From assembly GCA_037127255.1 (NCBI GenBank), contig JBANSL010000004.1, positions 8,928,001 through 8,992,000 on the forward strand: DNA of 64,000 nucleotides. Reading direction: 5' to 3'. Below are positions 31,430 through 44,377 of the stretch, piece after piece (position 1 is the stretch's first letter; every line of letters starts with the position of its first letter). The translations under genes were made by a program, and so were the position numbers. Source of the stretch: Persicaria tinctoria. Taxonomy: Eukaryota; Streptophyta; Magnoliopsida; Caryophyllales; Polygonaceae. The notes under the pieces are model-generated. The model searched no databases. It saw nothing but the letters and a program-made list of their open reading frames with translations, and was not told the origin of the DNA.

Positions 31430-33531
31430 TGATTCGACTTTTCTCCAGGTGTTTCCACAATAGTTGCCCCGAACCCGTTTCCCTGTTGTTGCAGGAGAAT
31501 TAAATGTTAAGTTCGATCAAACAGTGCAAACAGCTCCATGCAAATATGTTAACCTCTAGGTTCATTTACTAGACCTATTTGACAAACACCCTCTTGTATT
31601 GATATTCAAGATTTTACCATTTAGATGGTGCATGCCTAGTGTTCGATGAAATGCCTAGCCGAAATGTTATATCTTGGACTACTCTAATTTCCCCATACGT
31701 CTATCACGGGCACTTTGAGCTTGCACTTGGATTGTTCAAGGAGATGCTTGGGACCCTTGAGATACCCAATGAGTTCACACTCTCAGTTGTCGTTAGGGCA
31801 TTTTGTAATTTTGGAGTTTTTGAGTTGGGTTTGCAAATCCATGGGATGATTGTCCATTTGGGGTTTGAACATGATAAATATGTTGGCAGCTCTCTTGTGG
31901 AAATGTACTCCAAATTAGGGGACTGTCTGAATGATGCTTGTCGTGTTTTTAGAAGATTATATTTCAGGGACATTGTTGTATGGAATGTTATGATATCAAC
32001 ATTTGCTAAAGTGGGTGACTGTTCTAAAGTCTCTTAGCTGCTTTTTGAGATGAGAAATGCAGTGGGCTGAATCCTAATAATTTTACCATTACAAGTGTGC
32101 TCAAGTCCGTGGTTCACTCAAGAGAGTAGAACAAATTCACAGTCTTGCAGTAAAAAATGGGATTGAATTCGACAACGTAACGTTGTTGCTTGTGCATTGG
32201 TAGATACCTATTGTAAGAATGTCCATTTGGATTCAGGAAGAAATTATTTACATTTGAAACAGAAGAAAGATAGTTTTATCTTCAGCTCAATAATCTCGGG
32301 TTATGCCCGGAATGGTCTAGTTGATGAAGCTAATATGTTGTTCAAAGACATGTGCATGCAAGACATATTACCTGGTAAGCATGCTCTTTCACGTGACTTG
32401 AAAGCGTGTATAGAGACTGGGGATCTCTAAATTGGAGTACAACTTCATACTCAGACTGTAAAGTGTGGCTATCAAAGCAATTGCATTGTTGCTAGTGTCC
32501 TCTTGACACTCTATGCTAATTGTAGCCTAGCTGTCGAATCTAAGTTGTTGTTTGTGTGAATATGTGAGAAAGATTTAGTTGTCTTGAACTCAATGCTACT
32601 TTGTTATCCAGAAATGGACGACAGGTCTTCCTCTACTTCAATTATATTGTTCTGAGAGTTCTGCAAAATAACTATGTTAAAACCCGATGGAGCTACCTTT
32701 ATCGCTCTTCTCAAACCTCATCGAAGTGATCAAGACCTTATAGTAGGTGCTCAGATTCATGCAAGAATAGTGAAGTCGAGCCATAAGTATAATGCTGTCA
32801 TAGGCAATGCAATAATCCACATGTACATCGAGTGCACCGGCGTTGATGATGCATATAAAGCTTTCGATGAGATAGATGATAAAGATGATATTTCGTGAAG
32901 TTCTATGATTTCAAGTTACCAGGAACATGGGTTTGAGTTGGAAGAACTAAGTTTGTGCAAAGGGATGTTGGAACAAGGAAAGCGTTTATCTACTTGCAGT
33001 CTACCGTCAATTGTTGCAGCTTGTTCCGGACTTGCAGCTGTTCATATGGGTAGACAGCTTCATTCCCTACTCCTTAAATCCGGTCTTCATGGAGATGTTT
33101 ATGTTGGAAGCTCTTTCCTAGATATGTATGCAAAATGTGGAGACACGGAGGATGCTCGGAATATTTTTGCTGAGCAACAACATCTTAATGAAGTTGCTTT
33201 CAACGCATTGATATGTGGATACGCACAACATGGCAATACACAAGAGGTCATTTCAGCATTCCATGAGATGGAAAAGAAGAGAGTAGCTCCAAATTAAGTA
33301 ACCTTCTTGGCTCTTTTAACAGCCTGAAACCACGGAGGTTGTTTGGAAGAGAGTTTGCACTTCTTTCACATGATGGTTCAAAGATACAACATCAACCCAA
33401 AAATCGAGCGTTACTCTTGCTTAGTTGACGTATTTGGTCGCGTTGGGAGGCTTGAGGAAGCTCTTCGGATCATTGAACTCAATAGTGGTCCTTCTGCATG
33501 GAGAACGCTACTGAGTGTGTTGGAGGCTTGA
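31430..33531 (+). pseudogene. PPR pseudogene, array unit 2
   Basis: The same gene-derived sequence, with its own set of stops: the 5' part is broken before 31639, TAG follows VGDCSKVS (32035), a one-base change shifts frame near 32060, TAA follows ETGDL (32428), TGA replaces Trp in ISWSS (32896), and TAA follows KRVAPN (33295). It ends at RTLLSVLEA like every other unit. Confidence 0.88.
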
Positions 33532-34071
33532 TACACCAGATATACTTGGCGGATCAAAATACTTTAACAATAAATATGTTAAAGTATTGCACGCTTTGAT
33601 GTTTGTCGTCTGCCGACACTGTCGGTCTCTGTGACATGTTGTTTCGCCCTCGAATTGTTTCATAATAAAAAAACACTATAAACATAAAAAAATACACTTT
33701 AAAAACTAAAATAAAATTGAGCACCGGAGGGAAACTGGAAAACTACACTGTTTAACCTTCCTTTGTACGTAGTAGTTTATACTGAAACTTGATGTGTGGT
33801 ATCACTCACTAACACACCCCGATGAATGCATTCATTTCCCATTGATCGTTTCTCTTTCTTTCTCCCTTGTTTTCTTTACTATCTTCTTGATTTCCAGCGC
33901 AGCAAATGTGCTTGAATTTTTATTGTTTGTGATCATCGATGTTTCCTTGGCTTTTCGTTTTTCACTTCTGCCACCTTATAAGTTATTAATGTGTGTTTTG
34001 ATGAAAACTCGTTAGTTTCATGACATGAAGCCCAAGGATTTTAACTAATATGTTGCACCGATCTATGATTC

Positions 34072-36220
34072 GGCTTTTCTCCCGGTGTTTCCACAATAGT
34101 TGCCCCGGACCCATTTCCCTGTTGTTGCAGGAGAATTAAATGTTAAGATCGATCAAACAGTGCGAACGGCTCCATGCAAATCTGTTAACCTCTTGGTTCA
34201 TTTACTTGACCTATTTGACCAACACCCTCTTGAATTTATATTCAAGATTTGACCATTTAGATGGTGCATGCCTAGTGTTCGGTGAAATGCCTAGCCGAAA
34301 TGTTGTATCTTGGACTACTCTAATTTGACCATACGTCTATCACGGGAACTTTGAGCTTGCACTTGGATTGTTCAAGGAGATGCTAGGGACCCGTGAGATA
34401 CCCAATGAGTTCACACTCTAAGTTGTCGTTAGGGCGTTTTCTAATTTTTGAATTTTTTAGTTGGATTTGCAAATCCATGGGATGGTTGTCCGTTTGGGGT
34501 TTGAACATGATAAATATGTTGGGAGCTCTCTTGTGGAAATGTACTCCAAATTAGGGGACTGTCTGAATGATGCTTGTCGTGTTTTTAGCGGATTATATTT
34601 CAGGGACATTGTTGTATGAAATGTTATGATATCAACATTTGCTAAAGTGGGTGAATGTTCTAAAGTCTCTGAACAGCTTTTTTAGTTGAGAAATGCCAGT
34701 GGGCTGAATCCTAATAATTTTACCATTACAGGTTTGCTCAAGTCATGTGGTTCACTCAAGCAAGTAGAACAAATTAACAGTCTTGTAGTAAAAAATGGGA
34801 TTGAATTCGACAACGTAACGTTGTTGCTGGTGCATTCATAGATACCTATTGTAAGCGTAATGGCTTTGCCCACTTACGAATAAAAAAAAGATACATATTG
34901 TAAGCATGGCCATTTGGATTCAGATAGAAAATATTTACATTTGACACAGAAGAAGGATAGTTTTATCTTGAGCTCAATAATCTCGGATTGTGCCCGGAAT
35001 GGTCTAGTTGATGAAGCTAATATGATGTTCAAAGACATGTGCATGCAAGAAATGTTACCTGGTAAGCATGCCCTTTCAGGTGACTTGAAGGCGTGTGCAG
35101 AGACTGGGGATCTCCAAATAGGAGTACAACTTCATACTCAGACTGTAAAATGTGGCCATCAAAGCAATTGCATTGTTGCTAGTGTCCTCTTGACACTATA
35201 TGCTAATTGTAGCCTAGATGCCGAATCTAAGTTGTTGTTTCACTGAATATGTGAGAAAGATTTAGTTGTCTTGAAATCAATGCTACTCTGTTATGCAGAA
35301 ATGGAGGACAAGTCTGCCTCTACTTCAATTATATTGTTCCGAGAGTTCTGTGAAACAACTATGTTGAAACCCGATGGAGCTACCTTTATCGCTCTTCTCA
35401 AACCTCGTCGAAGTGACCAAGACCTTATAGTAGGTGATCAGAGTCATGCAAGAATAGTGAAGTCGAGCCATAAGTGTAATATTGTCATAGGAAATGCAAT
35501 AATTCACATGTACATCGAGTGCACTGGCGTCTATGATGCATATAAAGTTTTCGATGAGATAGATGACAAAGATGATATTTCCTGGCGTTCTATGATTTCA
35601 AGTTACCAGCAACATGGGTTTGAGTTGGAAGAACTTAGTTTGTGTAAAGGGATGTTGGGAAAAGGAATGTGTTTATCTACTTGCAGTCTACCGTCAACTG
35701 TCGCAGCTTGTTCCGGATTTGCAGTTGTTCATATGGGTAGACAACTTTATTCCCTACTCGTTAAATCCGGTCTTCGGGGATATGTTTATGTTGGAAGCTC
35801 TTTCCTAGATATGTATACAAAATGTGGAGACACGGAGGATGCTCAGAATATTTTTTCTAAACAACAACATCTGAATGAAGTTGCTTTCAACGCATTGATA
35901 TGTGGATACGCACAACATGGCAATACCCAAGAGGTCATTTCAACATTCCATGAGATGGAAAAGAATAGAGTAGCTCCAAATTAAGTAACCTTCTTGGCTC
36001 TTTTAACAGCCAGAAACCACGGAGGTTGTTTGGAAGAGAGTTTGCACTTCTTTCACATGATGGATCAAAGATACAACATCAACCCAGAAACCGAGCATTA
36101 CTCTTGCTTAGTTGACGTATTTGGTCGCGTTGGGAGGCTTGAGGAAGCTCTTTGGATCATTGAACTCAATAGTGGTCCTTCTACATGGAGAACGCTATTG
36201 AGTGTGTTGGAGGCTTTATA
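34072..36220 (+). pseudogene. PPR pseudogene, array unit 3 (first part)
   Basis: Starts like the others (34140 codes MLRSIKQCERLHANLL). Stops include TGA after WTTLI (34326) and TGA in place of Trp at IVVWN (34618). An extra stretch inserted at about 34855-34893 follows the phrase GTAAGC, leaving that phrase repeated on each side. The frame from 35271 to 35984 is open for 238 codons. Ends at RTLLSVLEA; the usual tail is replaced by a second partial copy. Confidence 0.85.
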
Positions 36221-37217
36221 CACCAATCTTGGGTTATGCTCGGAATGGTCTAGTTGATGAAGCTAATATGTTGTTCAAAGGCATGTGCATGCAAGAAATG
36301 GAGGACAGGTCTGCCTCTGCTTCAATTATATTGTTCCGAGAGTTCTGCTAAACAACTATGTTGAAACCCGATGGAGCTACCTTTATCGCTCTTCTCAAAC
36401 CTCGTCGAAGTGATCAAGACCATATATAGTAGGTGCTCAGATTCATGCAAGAATAGTGAAGTCGAGCCATAAGTGTAATACTATCATAGGCAACGCAATA
36501 ATCCACGTGTCCATCGAGTGCAATGGCGTTGATGATGCATATAAACCTTTCGATTAGATAGATGAAAAAGATGATATTTCCTGGAGTTCGATGATTTAAA
36601 GTTACCAACAACATGGGTTTGAGTTGGAAGTACTAAGTTTGTGTAAAGGGATGTCGGAACAAGGAATGCGTTTAACTACTTACAATCTACCGTCAACTGT
36701 CGCAGCTTGTTTCGGAATTGCAGTTGTTCATATTGGTAGACAGCTTCATTCCCTACTCCTTAAATCCGGTCTTTATGGAGATGTTTATCTTGGATACTCT
36801 TTCCTAGATATGTATGCAAAATATGGAGACACGGAGGATGCTCGGAATATTTTTGCTGAACAACAACATCTGAATGAAGTTGCTTTCAACGCATTGATAT
36901 GTGGATACGCACAGCATGACAATACACAAGAGGTCATTTCAGCATTCCATGAGATGGAAAAGAAGAGAGTAGCTCCAAATTAAGTAACCTTCTTGGCTCT
37001 TTTAACAGCCTGAAACCACGGAGGTTGTTTGGAAGAGAGTTTGCACTTCTTTCACATGATGGTTCAAAGATACAACATCAACCCAAAAACCGAGCGTTAC
37101 TCTTGCTTAGTTGACGTATTTGGTCGCGTTGGGAGGCTTGAGGAAGCTCTTCGGATCATTGAACTCAATAGTGGTCCTTCTGCATGGAGAACGCTACTGA
37201 GTGTGTTGGAGGCTTGA
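36221..37217 (+). pseudogene. PPR pseudogene, partial copy fused into unit 3
   Basis: This begins mid-gene at the GGTTATGCTCGGAATGGTCT position, jumps at about 36290 from CATGTGCATGCAAG directly to AAATGGAGGACAGG (a deletion at short homology), and then runs to the common RTLLSVLEA end. Stops at TCTGCTAAAC, at GATTAG and elsewhere. Its 3' tail closely matches the tail of unit 2. Confidence 0.82.
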
Positions 37218-37750
37218 TACACCAGATATACTTGGCGGATCAAAATACTTTAACAATAAATATGTTAAAGTATTGCACGCTTTGATGTTTATCGTCTGCC
37301 GACACTGTCGGTCTCTGTGACATGTTGTTTCGCCCTCGAATTGTTTCATAATAAAAAAAACACTATAAACATAAAAAATACACTTTAAAAACTAAAATAA
37401 AATTGAGCACCGGAGGGAAACTGGAAAACTACACTGTTTAACCTTCCTTTGTACGTAGTAGTTTATACTGAAACTTGATGTGTGGTATCACTCACTAACA
37501 CACCCCGATGAATGCATTCATTTCCCATTGATCGTTTCTCTTTCTTTCTCCCTTGTTTTCTTTACTATCTTCTTGATTTCCAGCGCAACAAATGTGCTTG
37601 AATTTTTATTGTTTGTGATCATATATGTTTCCTTGGCTTTTCGTTTTTCACTTCTGCCACCTTATAAGTTATAACTGTGTGTTTTGATGAAAGCTCGTCA
37701 GTGTCATGACATGAAGCCCAAGGATTTTAACTAATCTGTTGCACCGATCT

Positions 37751-39841
37751 ATGATTCGGCTTTTCTCCCGGTGTTTCCACAATAGTTGCCTCGATCCTGT
37801 TTCCCTGTTGTTGCAGGAGAATTCAATGTTAAGATCGATCAAACCGTGCAAACAGCTCCATGCAAATCTGTTAACCTCTAGGTTCATTTACCAGACCTAT
37901 TTGACAAACACCCTCTTGAATTTATATTCAAGATTTGACCATTTAGATGGTGCATGCCTAGTGTTCGATGAAATGCCTAGCTGAAATGTTGTAACTTGGA
38001 CTACTCTAATTTCAGCATACGTCTATCACGAGCACTTTGGGCTTGCACTTGGGTTGTTCAAGGAGATGCTAGGGACCCGTGAGATACCCAATGAGTTCAC
38101 ACTCTCAGTTGTCGTTAGGGCATTTTCTAATTTTGGAGTTTTAGAGTTGGGTTTTCAAATCCATGGGATGATTTTCCATTTGGGGTTTGAACATGATAAA
38201 GATGTTGGGAGCTCTCTTGTGGAAATGTACTCCAAAATATGGGACTGTCTGAATGATGCTTGTCGTGTTTTTAGCGGATTATATTTCAGGGACATTGTTG
38301 TATGGAATGTTATGATATCAACATTTGCCAAAGTGGGTGATTGTTCTAAAGTCTCTGAGCTACTTTTTAAGATGAGAAATGCCAGTGAGCTGAATCCTAA
38401 TAATTTTACCATTACAGGTTTGCTCAAGTCCCATGGTTCACTCAAGCAAGTAGAACAAATTCACAGTCTTGTAATAAAAAATGGAATTGAATTCGACAAC
38501 GTAACGTTGTTGCCGGTGCATTGGTAGATACCTATTGTAAGCAGGGCCATTTGGATTCAAGTAGAAAGTATTTACATTTGACACAGAAGAAGGATAGTTT
38601 TATCTTGAGCTTAATAATCTCGAGTTATTCCCGGAATGATCTAGTTGATGAAGCTAATATGTTGTTCAAAGACATGTGCATGCAAGACATGTTACTTGGT
38701 CAACTTGCCTTTTCAGGTGTCTTGAAGGCGTGTGCAGAGACTGGGGATCTCCAAATACGAGTACAACTTCATACTCATACTGTAAAATGTGGCTATCAAA
38801 GCAATTGCATTGTTTCTAGTGTCCTCTTAACACTCTATGAGTCTATGCTAATTGTAGCCTAGCTGTTGAATCTAAGTTGTTGTTTGACTGAATATGTGAG
38901 AAAGATTTAGTTGTGTTGAACTCAATGCTACTCTGTTATGCAGAAATGGAGGACAGGTCTGCCTCTGCTTCAATTATATTGTTCCGAGAGTTCTGCCAAA
39001 CAACTATGTTGAAACCCGATGGAGCTACCTTTATCGCTCTTCTCAAACCTCGTCGAAGTGATCAAGACCTTATAGTAGGTGCTCATATTCATGCAAGAAT
39101 AGTGAAGTTGAGCCATAAGTGTAATACTGTCATAGGCAATGCAATAATCTACATGTCCATCGAGTGCACGGGCGTTGATGATGCATATAAAGCTTCCGAC
39201 GAGATAGATGACAAAGATGATATTTCCTGGAGTTCTATGATTTCAAGTTACCAACAACATGGGTTTGAATTGGAAGTACAGTGATGTTGGAACAAGGAAT
39301 GCGTTTAACTACTTACAATCTACCGTCAACTGTCGCAGCGTGTTCCGGACTTGTAGCTGTTCATATGGGTAGACAACTTCATTCCCTACTCGTTAAATCT
39401 GGTCTTCATGGAAATGTTTATGTTGGAAGGTCTTTCCTAGATATGTATGCAAAATGTTGAGACACGGAGGATGCTCGGAATATTTTTGCTGAACAACAAC
39501 ATCTTAATGAAGTTGCTTTCAACGCATTGATATGTGAATACGCACAACATGGCAATACACAAGAGGTCATTTCAGCATTCCATGAGATGGAAAAGAGCCT
39601 GAGTGTTGGAAGAGACCTTCTTAGCTCTTTTAACAGCCTGCAACCACGGAGGTTGTTTGGAAGAGAGCTTGCACTTCTTTCACATGATGGTTCAAAGATA
39701 CAACATCAACCCAGAAACCGAGCATTACTCTTGCTTAGTTGACGTATTTGGTCGCGTTGGGAGGCTTGAGAAAGCTCTTCGGATCATTGAACTCAATAGT
39801 GGTCCTTCTGCATGAAGAACGTTACTGAGTGTGTTGGAGGC
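37751..39841 (+). pseudogene. PPR pseudogene, array unit 4
   Basis: Nearly identical to unit 1 at +8960 bp, sharing the TGA after FDEMPS and the frame change after IEFDNV. New changes since the duplication are an 8 bp duplication (GAGTCTAT, about 38840), a 16 bp deletion after GAAGTAC (about 39281), TGT-TGA at 39458, and a scrambled stretch at 39596-39616. This is a recent copy. Confidence 0.88.
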
Positions 39842-40365
39842 TTGATAGACCAGATATATTTGACGGATCAAAATACTTTTACATTAAAGATGTTAAAGTA
39901 TTGCACGCTTTGATGTTTGTTGTCTGCCGACTTTGTCGGTCTCTGTGACATGTTGTTTCACCCTCGAATTGTTTCATAATAAAAAAAACACTTTAAATAT
40001 AAAAAAATACACTCTAAAAACTAAAATAAAATAGAGCACCGGAGGAAAACTGGGAATCTACACTGTTTAACCTTCCTTTGTACGTAGTAGTTTATACTGA
40101 AACTTGATGTGTGGTATCACTCACTCACATACCCCGATGATTGCATTCATTTCCCATTGATCCTTTCTCTTTCTTTTTGCCTTGTTTTCTTTGCTATCTT
40201 ATTGATTTCCAGCGCTGCAAATGTGCTTGAATTTTTATTGTTTGTGATCATCTATGTTTTCTTGGCTTTTCGTTTTTCACTTCTGCCACCTTATAAGTTA
40301 TAACTGTGTGTTTTGATGAAAACTCGCCAGTTTCATCACATGAAGTCCCAGGATTTTAACTAATA

Positions 40366-40602
40366 CTCCCTTCGTTCAACAAAACTTGACGTTTTACTAT
40401 TCATGCATTCTTTTTTAGGAGCTAAAAACTATATAAAATATCGACTTTTTCAATAATTTTTTTTAACAATTTCGTAGTTATTATTAATAAGTACAAACTT
40501 GTGGAAAAAAAAATTTAAAAAAATGAATATTTTATATAGTTTTTATCATTCTAAAAAAGTGTGCGTGAATAGTAAACGACAAGTTTTGTTGAACGGAGGG
40601 AG
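40366..40602. mobile_element. Stowaway-type MITE (237 bp) in PPR unit 5
   Basis: Terminal inverted repeats CTCCCTTCGTTCAACAAAAC and its near-complement ending GTTGAACGGAGGGAG, with TA on each side. Other array units keep the empty site (ACTAATATGTTGCACC), which proves the insertion and the TA duplication. No ORF. The same family occurs at 55813-56049 in the opposite orientation. Confidence 0.93.
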
Positions 40603-40619
40603 TATGTTGCACCGATCTA

Positions 40620-41010
40620 TGATTCGGCTTTTCTCCCGGTGTTTTCACAATAGTTGCCCCGAACCCGTTTCCCTGTTGTTGCAAGAGAATTCAAGGTTAA
40701 GATCGATCAAACAGTGCAAACAGCTCCATGCAAATTTGGTAATTTCTAGGTTCATTTTCTAGACCTATTTGACAAATACCCTCTTGAATTTATATTCAAA
40801 ATTTGACCATTTAGATGGTGCACGCTTAGTGTTCGATGAAATGGCTAGCCGAAATGTTGTATCTTGGACTACTCTAATTTCAGCATACGTCTATCACGGG
40901 CACTTTGGGCTTGCACTTAGGTTGTTCAAGGAGATGCTAGGGACCTGTGAGATACCCAATGAGTTCACACTCTCAGTTGTCGTTAGGGCGTTTTCTAATT
41001 TTTTAGTTGG
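40620..41010 (+). pseudogene. PPR pseudogene, array unit 5 (5' end only)
   Basis: Covers the first about 130 codons (MIRLFSRCFHNSC to FTLSVVVRAFSNF) and breaks off into unrelated sequence near 41010. TAG after LVISRFIF-type sequence (about 40757) breaks the frame. A MITE sits 18 bases upstream of the start codon. Confidence 0.82.
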
Positions 41011-41050
41011 GTTTGCAAATCCATGGGTAATTGGAGTTGAAGAAAGGTGA

Positions 41051-41439
41051 AATGAGACCTAATCAATATTAGAAATTGGAGTTGGATTCAAGGAAAACAA
41101 AACATTAATTTGAATCGGTTTAAGCCTTCTTGCAACTCCGCCTTCTCTCCCGATTGCCCACGCCGAAAATCACAGAGCTATCAGTAGCCCGGTCTTCTCG
41201 CATTCATGCGATCTCCTGCCCTCTGTGTTTAAGTTGAGAGGCTTTTCAAAAGGTCAAGCACCTAATTATGGCTCGGTTGGATGGGTTGCCTTGCAATTTG
41301 GGTTAATCGGGAAAACAAAATGAAATGGGCTGGATTTTAAAAGAAAATGGGCTCGGCTAAAGTAACAACCTGTGAACTTAATTGAGCCCGTTGGCATTTG
41401 GTGGCGATTTACAAATCAAGTAGTGGCTCCCTATGCCTA
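41051..41439. other. Non-coding stretch between the PPR array and a Helitron
   Basis: No supported gene or recognisable repeat; short ORFs only. Confidence 0.4.
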
Positions 41440-44377
41440 TCTATATCTATAATCTATATCTATATCTATAATATAATAATAATAATAATACATAAAAAGT
41501 TGTGTTCAATGCCAATTTAATGCTCATTTATTTAATTATTCATATTTTAGATTTTTTGTTCCAATTTCACAAATGATTACAAACATCTTAATAGCTCAAT
41601 GGTTAGTAGAGTTGTTTGGTAGGAATAAGGTCTTTGAGTTCGAATCTTAATAGTTACCTATTGATCATATTTTACAATTTTAATGTGTACCCATTATTAC
41701 AGCCTCAAGCCCTCAAGCCTTATTTTAAAATCCATGAGTTTTAATTTCCTTCATTAGGCATTGTATTTTGTAAAAACTTTAATTTACCTCTTTTTTTTAT
41801 TTATGAAAAGATGTCAAATATATAACTTTTGGCTTTTTTTTTTTAATCCAAATGGAAAATTATTTTATAATTAAGTAGATATATAGAAGAATTTTTTATA
41901 ATTCAAGCTAAACTAATTAATTCAAGCTTATAATAATAATAATAATCTTCATTGTAATAAAAAATAATAATCCATCTATCTACGTATATATATAAGATTG
42001 TTTTTTTTTTTCCAATTTAATGTTTGTTTTTGAAATCAATTTCCAAAGCCAATTCTACTTGACCTAACCTATGTAAAGAATTTAAAGAGGCATTTTATTT
42101 CATCTCCTTTAAAATTAAACAATGTAACCTATGTAAAGAATTCAAAGAGGCATTTTCTTTCATCTCCTTTAAAAACAACGTAATTACAAAAGAATAATCA
42201 ATCAATAACTACATAGTATTAGTCTACATCCGCACACCCTTTATTACAATCTTATCGATTTTCCTATATTGAAACAAGAGAATTCGAATAGTCACGTCCC
42301 TACCGTTACTCTAATAATAACATCAATTCATCAATGCTCAACAATTTTCTCAACTCTATATAAATGTGTTTATTAGAAAGGTTTTCATCGTCAAAAGATG
42401 TTCGTCCATACTTTTCTTCCAAAAAATCATTCATAATTTTTATGAGCCATTGTTTTTTATGCCCTTCATCAATTTTATTCTATTGTTAACTAGATCAATT
42501 TGCAGCTTAATTAGATTAACGATTATATTGATATTTTTACTGACTATTTTTGTTTTTTTTTGTTTTTTGTGTTGTTGCTAGATTTTGTTACCAAATGCAA
42601 AGAAAACGCCCAAGAATCCAAGATGAATTGCAACAATTGCTTTGGGTAATACATCCTAACTCGGAAAGTTGCAGCAATTGTTTTGTTTTTTGTATGTCTA
42701 CCCATTGATTTTGTCTTATTCATCTATATTTATATCATTCGTGCATCTGTTTTTTCTATAGTTGAAACATTACTATTGGTATATTTTTCTAAGCTTGAGC
42801 TTAATTTTATATACATTAAAGTGTCTAATTGGTAAATAAAAAATTAAAGTGTCTAATTTATAAAAGTGTTAGTTATTATTGCTAATTAATTGATTTTTTT
42901 TATTATCAATTCTCTCATTTAATTCTTCAAAAAATGGCTTAGCTTCAGGTTAACCCAATATAATATAGTTTTTCATGCTATTATTGATCAATTCATATAA
43001 TTAGTATAACATCTATATATTTTTATTTTAATTGAGTTTGTTCAATATAGATAAGATAAATTCAAATGTAAAAATATGGTTCATGATAATTAAGCACATA
43101 CGTGCTAATTTATTAATAATCATATTAATTATGAAATTTGAAGGGTTTTCTTTAATTTGAATTAGTTTAGAAGGGATTAGTTGAGCCTTTGGGGCCTAAT
43201 TATACCTAATAAATGTACAAGCTAGGAGAAACTGTCTATGGCATGAAGACTCGATCAAATATGCGATCGCTTACTAATTTTTTACTTTTAAGACTATAAT
43301 GTTATACCTAATAAATCTCATATTTATCTTATTCAAAATTATATACTCTTAGGTCATATCTTATAAATTAATTTATTTTCTTGCAAAACAACCATATATA
43401 TTTGACATAGGTTAATTAGGAGGAACAAAAACATGTGAATGAGAAGAATTTCATAGTTATCCTAAAACAAGAATAAGTTCATAGAAAAAACAAGAAGTTC
43501 TAATACATCTTATTATTCATTTTTCAAAATTAATATATGTCAAAGAAGAGAGGTTTTAAAAATAAATCAATTAAATTATATTAAAGTACATTATTATACC
43601 AATATCAATAAAAATTAATGTCAAAGCGCATGTATAATAAAAGTTTGATTATTTTTAATATTAAATAAAAATAAATAACGTGTAAATCAAATATTGCATA
43701 AAGAAAATTACATTTAACGGACTAGATATACCTAATAGAATCAATTTGTCTGTTGCTATATATATATATACATCATTTCTCACATTTAGCATTGGATTTG
43801 GTGTGCTTGTATATTCTTTCTATTGTTTAATTTTATCATAATTAAAAAAATTATACATACATCATAGTTATTTTTCTAATTCTTATTCTCTTTTTATTGG
43901 TTGATTTGAATAAACCTACGATTGTAAAGGCAAGAAAAATATATTCAATAAATTGGCACAATTTTTGTAATCCATTTTGTTCAATAAAAATTGCATATTC
44001 AATATTGGAAACACTTTAATATATTTTGCTTTAGATATATATAGTGTACGAATCTGATTCATTTTCAATTTTTATATATAAATATTTTATTATGATTTTT
44101 ACTAGCACTGATTTGTTTACATGTATACATTAAATAATTGTGTGTAGTAAAAAGTCTCAAGTTTATAAATAGTTTACCTCTAACCCTTAATTTAAATAGC
44201 AAAATTACTTCCCATATTATATCAATTTAAATAGAAAAATTATAGTTTCTTGAATTAAAAAAATAATGACTATCTTTTATTTCTTATATTATTTATCAAG
44301 TTTGATCATCCTTATATATTTGTTACTATATAAAAATGTATGTCGATCCCGGGCGTAGCACGGGTCTGCCTTCCTAG
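41440..44377 (+). mobile_element. Helitron-like element, non-autonomous
   Basis: The 3' end has a hairpin CCCGGGCGTAGCACGGG (44348-44364), 9 bases of spacer and CTAG at 44374-44377, followed by T, which is typical of plant Helitrons. The 5' end is placed in the TCTATATCTATAATC tract near 41440, after an A; the exact base is uncertain because the motif repeats. The interior is very AT-rich with no Rep/helicase frame. A tRNA-like scrap (AATAGCTCAATGGTTAG with GAGTTCGAATCTT) lies at 41590-41655. Confidence 0.6.
42066..42173. repeat. Tandem duplication, period 60 bp, inside the Helitron
   Basis: Two adjacent copies of a block starting AACCTATGTAAAGAATT and ending CATCTCCTTTAAAA differ at two positions. 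Confidence 0.85.

Larger units (their letters stand above)
28410..41050 (+). repeat. Tandem array of PPR-derived pseudogene units
   Basis: Five units of about 2.6-3.7 kb start near 28410, 31030, 33670, 37365 and 39985. Each has about 350 bp of upstream sequence (GAGCACCGGAGG to CACCTTATAAGTTAT), then a broken PPR copy, then a 3' tail after the phrase GAGTGTGTTGGAGGCTTGAT ending in an A-rich stretch. Units 1 and 4 are almost identical at an offset of 8960 bp, and the tails of units 1 and 4 also match, so a larger block (units 1-3) was itself duplicated. The last unit is cut at about 41010. The upstream 350 bp is absent from the intact PPR gene, where homology begins only at ACATGAAGCCCA (19363). 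Confidence 0.88.

Noticed and set aside
28520..40303. A 64-codon hydrophobic frame (WYHSLTHPDECIHFP...) open in all five PPR array units.
   Set aside because: It has no ATG in any unit I checked (it opens at GTG), and differences between copies are mostly amino-acid changing, as expected for neutral sequence.
41590..41655. tRNA gene candidate (AATAGCTCAATGGTTAG ... GAGTTCGAATCTT).
   Set aside because: Boxes A and B are recognisable but acceptor and anticodon stems do not pair; a SINE-like or pseudo-tRNA scrap only. The same applies to 17225-17300 and 45895-45975.
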